A stretch of 64,000 bases of DNA. It comes from Syncephalis plumigaleata (lineage: Eukaryota > Zoopagomycota > Zoopagomycetes > Zoopagales > Piptocephalidaceae). This document shows, one piece after another, positions 57,986 to 64,000 of this stretch (positions within the stretch are counted from its first letter, which is position 1; each line of letters begins with the position of its first letter). The notes beneath the pieces are model-generated. The model was given only the letters and a program-made list of their open reading frames with translations. It was not told the DNA's origin and ran no database searches. The position numbers were made by a program, and so were the translations under genes. The stretch lies in assembly GCA_025201365.1 (NCBI GenBank), contig JAIXMF010000035.1, positions 1 to 64,000 of the forward strand. The letters run 5' to 3'.

Positions 57986-59154
57986 ATGGCACAGGCTCAA
58001 GCTTATCATTTAGGAAAAGTGTTGAATTCACGCGAAGCTATTACCGACCTTTTATTCGACTTTTTTAAACGACATCGTGGTGGCATTACATTCCTTACAG
58101 GTGCCGGTAGGTTTGTTTGCTATGAAAGAAGAAAGAAAGGAAGAAGAGAAGGAGTGGAATACTATTGGTAAACAACCTTGCTAATGTCCTATGACTATAA
58201 GGTTTTAGTACCGAGTCTGGTATTCCTGATTACCGCGGAAGACATGGCGTCTATACCAGAAATCCCACCTATAAACCAATGTACTATCAGGAATTTATGC
58301 GATCATCTGCGGCACGTCAACGATACTGGGCTCGCTCGTTCTTTGGCTATTTGCCGATACGTGGCGCGAAACCAAATAGCGGTCATATAGCACTGGCTCA
58401 GTTACAGCAGCAGGGTTGGTTACGTCAACATGGCATTACGCAAAATGTCGATGGATTACATCTGGCCGCGGGCACCACAGGTGTCATCGAGCTACACGGG
58501 GCACTAAGAGATGTGAGCTGCACGCAATGCAACCATCTAATTGATCGTGAAAGGATGCAGCTCTGGTTGGAGGAATTGAATCCGGACTGGGCAACCGCGC
58601 AACGACACTTGTTAGTCGCGGAACACCTGCCAAGTGAAACGAACTACGGCGAGACATGGAAGATGACACCTGATGGTGATGTTGAGATAGCAGCCATTCT
58701 CGGCGTAGAACCACCACCACCACCACCATCTCAATTATCAACAGCAGGAGGAGGAGAAGACCAGTCAACATTAAGAGTGACACCACAAACAGCGAGTGAA
58801 CATGCCATTGCCACTAAACATCAGCAGCGTTTGTTACATGACAACTTCCGTTATCCCAATTGTATTCATTGCGGTGGTATCTACAAACCGAATGTCGTCT
58901 TTTTCGGTGAGAGTATTCCACGTCATGTACACCATGCCACCGATGCCGTTATACGTGATAGCACGGCCCTATTAGTAATGGGAACGTCGATGGCCGTAGG
59001 ATCAGCCATGCGGATACTACGAGTGACAAAGCCACGGGAAATAGTCATGATCAATCTTGGCACTACGCGTGCTGATAACTGGACTGATATTCGGGTGGAA
59101 GCATCGTGTACCGACGTCCTATCCTGGATGAAGCAACGGTTGCTACTACCGTAG
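57986..59154 (+). CDS. SIRT4: SIRT4-type sirtuin (NAD-dependent deacylase)
   Basis: Two exons. Exon 1 starts MAQAQAYHLGKVLNSREA and ends FLTGAG. Splicing out the intron at about 58107-58199 gives GAGFSTESGIPDYRG, the NAD-binding GAGxSxxSGIPDFR motif. RQRYWARSFFGYLPIRGAKP is diagnostic of class II (SIRT4) sirtuins. TQNVDGLHLAAG contains the catalytic region, and the His is in ELHGAL. Zinc cysteines are CTQC and CIHC, followed by KPNVVFFGESIP. Class II enzymes are usually mitochondrial lipoamidases/ADP-ribosyltransferases; an N-terminal targeting peptide is not obvious here. Between the two cysteine pairs is an extra segment including a run of six prolines, making this loop longer than in animal SIRT4. 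Confidence 0.88.
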
Positions 59155-59585
59155 ATTAGCGGAATTAGCTATATCCGCACCAGTCATTATTAGGGTCATT
59201 CATCAAGTGATAAACGGAATAATCGATTAATGTGAACACGGTAAACTGGTCTGTTCTAATCGGAGTGTTCGTGTACTTGTTCTCTTGTTCTCGCTCTCGC
59301 TTTCTCTCTCACGATGGAATCAGGTAAAACTTACTTTTGTGGGAGTATCTACTTGTATTCTATGACGGTGTTTAAAAAAGAAAAGGAACATTTTCTACGC
59401 ATGAGCATGATGGTTTAAGTTTAAATAAGGCCAATGTAACATTTAGCAAATACTAGAAATTACTACGACTACTACTACTATTACTACAAATACACTTGTT
59501 CCCTTATTGATTACCATTGATTATCATCTTACGAAGCCATCCTGTATATCCGTGGTGTTCTCTTCTTCATTGAATCGACTACAAT
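59155..59585. other. intergenic, sirtuin 3' end to subtilisin promoter
   Basis: About 430 bp. CTC-rich and CTA/ACT-rich tracts are seen; no gene is evident. Confidence 0.45.
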
Positions 59586-61272
59586 ATGCGTTTTGATATA
59601 TCCATGAAACAAACTACGCCATTATTAGCACTCGTTGCTGTATTATTTGGTGATAGTGTTACTAGCACTACTACTACTACTACTACTAGTATTACGACAA
59701 GTCAACAATGTCTTAATCAACTCTCTATGCAACCACGTAGAATTGCAGTACTACGTAGGAATGCAACAACATTAGAAGATTCATACCATGGATATCCAGT
59801 GGAATCGATCGGTCGACTTCATTATCTAAACGGCATGCTACCGGATCATGTGGTAGAAGAGTTGGCTCATGCTGGCCATCTCGATTATGTACAGGATGAA
59901 ATGCCCGTACGACTTAGCGCAGCTATATCAAGTGGCACGGCCGAGGACAATCCACCCAGCTGGGTAAGTGACATTGGATTAGATTCAATATATATATATA
60001 TATATGCTATTGCTTCGATCATTGACTCGTGTATCCTACTCTATTCGTTGTGTATAGGGATTGGATCGTATTGATCAAAGGAAATTACCGCTCGATAAAG
60101 AATACGCTTATCCTAAATCGGCTGGTGATGGCGTGAATGTCTACGTGGTAGACACCGGTATCAATGTTAATCACGAGGATATTAAGGGGCGAGCCACATG
60201 GGGTGCAGTATTCGGTGCGGGGAAGAACGACCCGCAAGTGGACGACATTGGCCATGGTACATTTGTCGCGGGTGTCATTGCCGGCAAACGATTCGGTGTT
60301 GCCAAGAAGGCAAAGGTCATCTCGGTGAAGGTGTACCGCAAGAAGGGCGACCAAACCACGAGTGATGTGGTTAATGGATTGAAATGGGTACTACAACAGC
60401 ATCAGAGTAGTTCGAATAAGAAGACCATTGTAAAGTAAGTGGTGACGATGAATGATTCGTACAAGTCATTAGCAATCATATACATGATACTTATCTATCA
60501 CGTCAATGATTAGTATGTCATCGGGTGCACCCTATGACCAAGTATTGAATAATGCAGTCGAACAATTGACGGCAGCCGGTATTACAGTGGTGGTAAGTAG
60601 TTCATTCATTCTGATGATGATGAAGCCATTATGATTCGATTATATTAACATGACGTGATCGTACTTTATTATCTCGCTTCACATTGATAGACCTCGGCCG
60701 GTAACAGCGGCGAACAGAATGTACCCTTTGATTCGTGTAATCATTCGCCATCCTCTGCCGCTAGTGTTATCTCGGTGGGTGCCACGGACAAAGACGATAA
60801 GGTGGCGAGTTACTCGAATACAGGCCGATGTGTTACGCTATTCGCACCAGGTACAGATGTCGTGTCCATCTCAAATGATCTTAATATCAAGACGACCACC
60901 AATGGTGGCACATCATTCTCCACACCTTATGTCACGGGTGTCGCAGCACTATTGCTAGGCGAGAAGGGTGCCATGTCGCCGGCCGACGTGAAGAAAGCGC
61001 TTGTTAATGCGGCAACGAAGAATGTCATAAAAGGATTCAAAAGCGGTGATAGCGCGCCGAATCTCATGCTTTACAGCAGAGTGTTTAACTTTAACGTGGA
61101 CTCTCACGACAAGAGTAGCAACAATGTGAAAGGCGCGTCATCATCAGCAGCAACAACAACAGGTCTTCGAATGGTGAAACTACCTGGCTTATCGATCATG
61201 CTAACTACGGGCACATTGGCTACTGCTACGCTAGCAATATGGTTCACCATGACCGACACTTTATTTGTATGA
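59586..61272 (+). CDS. secreted subtilisin-like serine protease (S8, proteinase K/cerevisin type)
   Basis: Four exons with introns at 59964-60057, 60435-60513 and 60593-60690. The signal peptide is MKQTTPLLALVAVLFGDSVT, starting at Met7, so the true start may be 59604. A short I9-type propeptide includes LDYVQDEMPVRL. The protease domain begins GLDRIDQRKLPLDKEYAY. The triad is Asp in VYVVDTGIN, His in DDIGHGTFVAG and Ser in NGGTSFSTPYVTGVAALLL. The oxyanion Asn region reads TSAGNSG. The C-terminus carries a Ser/Thr-rich stretch then a hydrophobic tail (LSIMLTTGTLATATLAIWF), suggesting membrane or GPI anchoring instead of free secretion. GTSFST replaces the common GTSMAT/GTSMAA. No frame breaks. 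Confidence 0.88.
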
Positions 61273-62199
61273 AGAAGAAGATGATGATATAAGGGTAATA
61301 CACTGCTAGTACGGTGTTATTTTGTACGCCCTCATAGATTGAACTATTCTTTTGATAAGGAAAATAAATAAATAAATAGCATGTAGATGATCGATGCTGC
61401 TGATATCACATCTACTCTGATGGATAACATGGAAGAGTCACACTCGGCAATTCAAACTACGTACTTGCCGTGACACAGTGATGACAGAATGAACAAGATT
61501 GAACAATGATACTGTGTATTGGCCTTATATATGTATTTCATTATTGACATCTTGAAACGATAAGAGAAAGGGCAATGAGGCCGAGTCAACATCGATGATG
61601 TTATTTATTAGATTACTTGCCTACTTGCTTGCTTGTTTCATCATTGGCACACCAGGCAAATTGATATATGCTTAATAGAGCTCAAACAGCTGTAACAATG
61701 GTTGTCTTTATGCTAATGATGATGATAAAACAGAAAGAAAGGACCCGGGCACCTTCCGTTTGAACCGCATATGACGTCCACACTCTATATGAGTTGTCTA
61801 GAGAATGGCGTTAGAAGGAAAAAAAGGGGGAGTACGCCTTAGTCTTGTGATCATAAAACAGCATCACGTTTTATTAGAGCATCGTCGAGCAACGCTTGAA
61901 ACACATATCCATACCAACATTCATTATTGCCCTACTCCGCGTTCTGTATGCATAAATACAGCCTACGGCGACATGAAAATGACTTGGTTAACCTATTATT
62001 TTCTTGCGCTTCTCCATCTTCTACCTCTCTAACGAACCACCGCCACCAAGCAACATCCGCCACTCACCTCTTATAACGATTTCTTGCCGTTAACCTTCAT
62101 CTATCAATATCATTTCTAACGACTTTGTGTTGCCAAGTGCAACTAGTAACAGTCCATATCATTTCGTTTAATTATTAGTTTTTGCGTTTACTAGTCATT
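61273..62199. other. intergenic, subtilisin 3' end to fungalysin promoter
   Basis: About 930 bp. It has AATAAATAAATAAATAG near 61364, a likely polyadenylation region, and no clear gene. A frame near 61805-62032 is not supported. Confidence 0.5.
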
Positions 62200-64000
62200 A
62201 TGCGTGTCACCACGATCAATTTACTATTATTAACCGCTGCCGCCATCATTGGTAGTGCCAGCTTCTCGAACGCAGAGCGTATTCGTGTACCTCTCATTAA
62301 TCCTGGTCCCAAAGCAGCATTTGAAATATCATCCGCTTCGCCTAGACTTCGACAAGCAGCGGCACATTTTGCGTCAGCCTCGCCCAATCCACAAGATGTC
62401 GCGGTCAAGTTCGTTCGTCAACATCTAGGTGTTATTAAAGACGGATTTTCCGTTAAGAACTCTTACCATTCCGAGGCACTTGGCCTTACGCATTTCTATT
62501 TCCGGCAAATCGTCAAGGGCACAGAAGTAACTAACGGCGACATTGCCGTGCATGTTGACAACGCGGGCCGTATTGTCGCCTATAGCGATAACTTTTACCG
62601 TAGTGACGATGTGACAAAACAAAAACTATGGAACGGCGAGTCATCCAACACTTTTGTACGTCCACGCGAGGCATTCAAGACATTCGCCGCGTATATTAAG
62701 CAATCGGTCGACATTGATAACATCAAAGAGGTAGCATTGCCGAGTACACAAGATCAGAAACCTAAATTCGAATTACAAGGCGTGCCATCAACGCGTAAAC
62801 CTGTTGTCGTACAGCAATCCTACGTCCACACGAAGGATGGCCATCTCGTACCTACATGGGAGTTCTTTGCGTATCTCGAGTACAACTATTTCCACGCGCA
62901 TGTATCGGCCAATGGCAAAGACTTGCTATCTCTGTCCGATTGGGTATCGCCCGCGTCATACACGGTAATTAAGATTGGCGATGAAAATATCGACGTAAAT
63001 AATCGTACACTCGTAACGGATCCTGAAGATAAGGTGGCCTCACCTAAAGGTTGGCACGACTTTTCCGGTGTCCAAACCAATACCACTCGTGGCAATAATG
63101 TAGAAGTAATGATTCCAGTTGAATCGACCGAAGAGGCCACGCAATTCATGCCGCAATCAGCTGATGGCAACTTCAACTATCCCGTCGATTTGTCGAAGGA
63201 TCCCTCCACGTATCGCGATGCGTCAGCAACCACCTATTCTACGCCACGAACATTGCCCATGATTTCTTCTACCGCTACGGCTTCAATGAGGCAGCTGGTA
63301 ATTTCCAAAAAGATAACTACGGCAAAGGTGGCCAGGGCAACGATCAATTGCTGGCCTACGCGCAGGATCCGACCGACATGAACAACTCGGATTTCCTTAC
63401 GCCACCCGATGGTGAAGAGCCCACCATGCGAATGTACATTTGGGATCACACCAATCCACACCGTGACGGCGCGCTTGAGAACGATATCGTGATCCATGAA
63501 TACTCGCATGGTGTGTCCACTCGATTGACCGGTGGTCCCGCCAATTCCGACTGTCTATACGACTCGGAAGCCGGTGGTATGGGCGAGGGTGGGGCGACTT
63601 TTTCGCTATTTGGCTTCGCCTAAAGAGCACCGACAAGAATACGATGCTTAACACGTTGGGCAACTACGTGCATGGCAAGAATATTCGCGAATACCCGTAT
63701 GCCACGGATATGACCGCTAATCCCACCATGTACGACTACTTGAACAAGGAGGACTGGCAGCAATACCATAAGATCGGTGTTGTTTGGGGCAATATCTCTA
63801 TCAAATGTACTGGAATCTAGTGGATAAACTCGGATTTACAGACGATAAACACTCGGCTGATATCACCAAGGGTAACACGCTTGCCATGGCCATCGTGATT
63901 AACGCGATGAACTGCAACCGTGTAATCCGACATTTGTATCCGCTCGCGATGCCATCATCCAGGCGGAACAGGCGTTAACGGGCGGTAAGCACAATGCGCC
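62200..64000 (+). CDS. fungalysin (M36 metalloprotease), third copy, frame-broken, truncated by window end
   Basis: The start is chosen at 62200, where a signal peptide begins ([20 protein letters not shown]); the frame is open six codons further up. The FTP-type propeptide has [20 protein letters not shown]. The catalytic domain has [16 protein letters not shown], then [20 protein letters not shown] (HEYSH zinc site), then GGMGEG with a frame change before DFFAI, and [13 protein letters not shown]. This is the classical M36 form, distinct from the duplicated pair at the left. There are four apparent one-base frame changes: near 63226, 63590, 63797 and 63910. Motifs continue cleanly after each. 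The C-terminus lies beyond the window. Confidence 0.82.

Noticed and set aside
1-64000. CRISPR arrays, LTR elements, Polintons or other virus-derived elements
   Set aside because: No spaced direct repeats of CRISPR type, no long direct terminal repeats and no reverse transcriptase, integrase or capsid-like proteins were recognised.

Overview
This is nuclear DNA from a fungus, most likely an early-diverging filamentous lineage (Zoopagomycota- or Mucoromycota-like; the phylum is inference). The support is short introns of about 45-100 bp with GTAAG donors and CTAAT/TACTAAC-like branch sites, an AT-rich genome rich in microsatellites, and fungal gene families: M36 fungalysins, a proteinase K-type S8 protease, an UNC93-like transporter, LaeA-type methyltransferases and a WBC-type ABC half transporter. 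Several genes resemble animal versions more than yeast ones (CENP-M, EXOC1-type Sec3, SIRT4, PA2G4, UBAC2), which fits an early-diverging fungus. A mycoparasite or animal-associated lifestyle is only a guess from the secreted proteases.

Layout. Positions 1-12558 form a giant imperfect inverted duplication. Arms at 1-4252 and 8368-12558 flank a spacer of about 4.1 kb. Each arm carries a fungalysin and all or part of a PA2G4/EBP1 gene. The left PA2G4 gene looks complete and the left fungalysin is frame-broken. The right fungalysin is open, and the right PA2G4 copy starts inside an intron and has lost an exon. The spacer holds a shrunken WDR55/JIP5-like gene, an F-box gene and an unrecognised gene fragment. 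Next come an F-box/WD40 gene (13.7-15.9 kb), a rhomboid-like membrane protein with a C-terminal UBA/CUE domain (16.0-17.4 kb), a probable CENP-M kinetochore gene (18.2-19.0 kb) and an UNC93-type MFS transporter (19.3-20.8 kb). A gene-poor stretch of about 4 kb leads to a tandem array of four paralogous seven-transmembrane receptor-like genes (24.9-34.9 kb). Two tandem SAM-methyltransferase paralogues follow, both starting with a myristoylation-type MGSxxS N-terminus (37.8-43.8 kb). Then come STN1 (telomere CST complex), an ABCG half transporter, a cytochrome P450, a Sec3/EXOC1 exocyst subunit, an RBBP4-like WD40 protein, a SIRT4-type sirtuin, a secreted subtilisin and a third fungalysin that runs off the right edge.

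Most genes are independent housekeeping or accessory units with their own promoters. The clear local groupings are the inverted duplication, the 7TM array, the methyltransferase pair and the secreted-protease pair at the right end. Single-base frame breaks, mostly apparent deletions, occur in many otherwise healthy genes. Much of the apparent gene breakage may therefore be draft-assembly error, so I separate 'frame-broken' from 'pseudogene' where I can. No rRNA, tRNA, CRISPR, LTR, LINE or DNA-transposon features could be supported.
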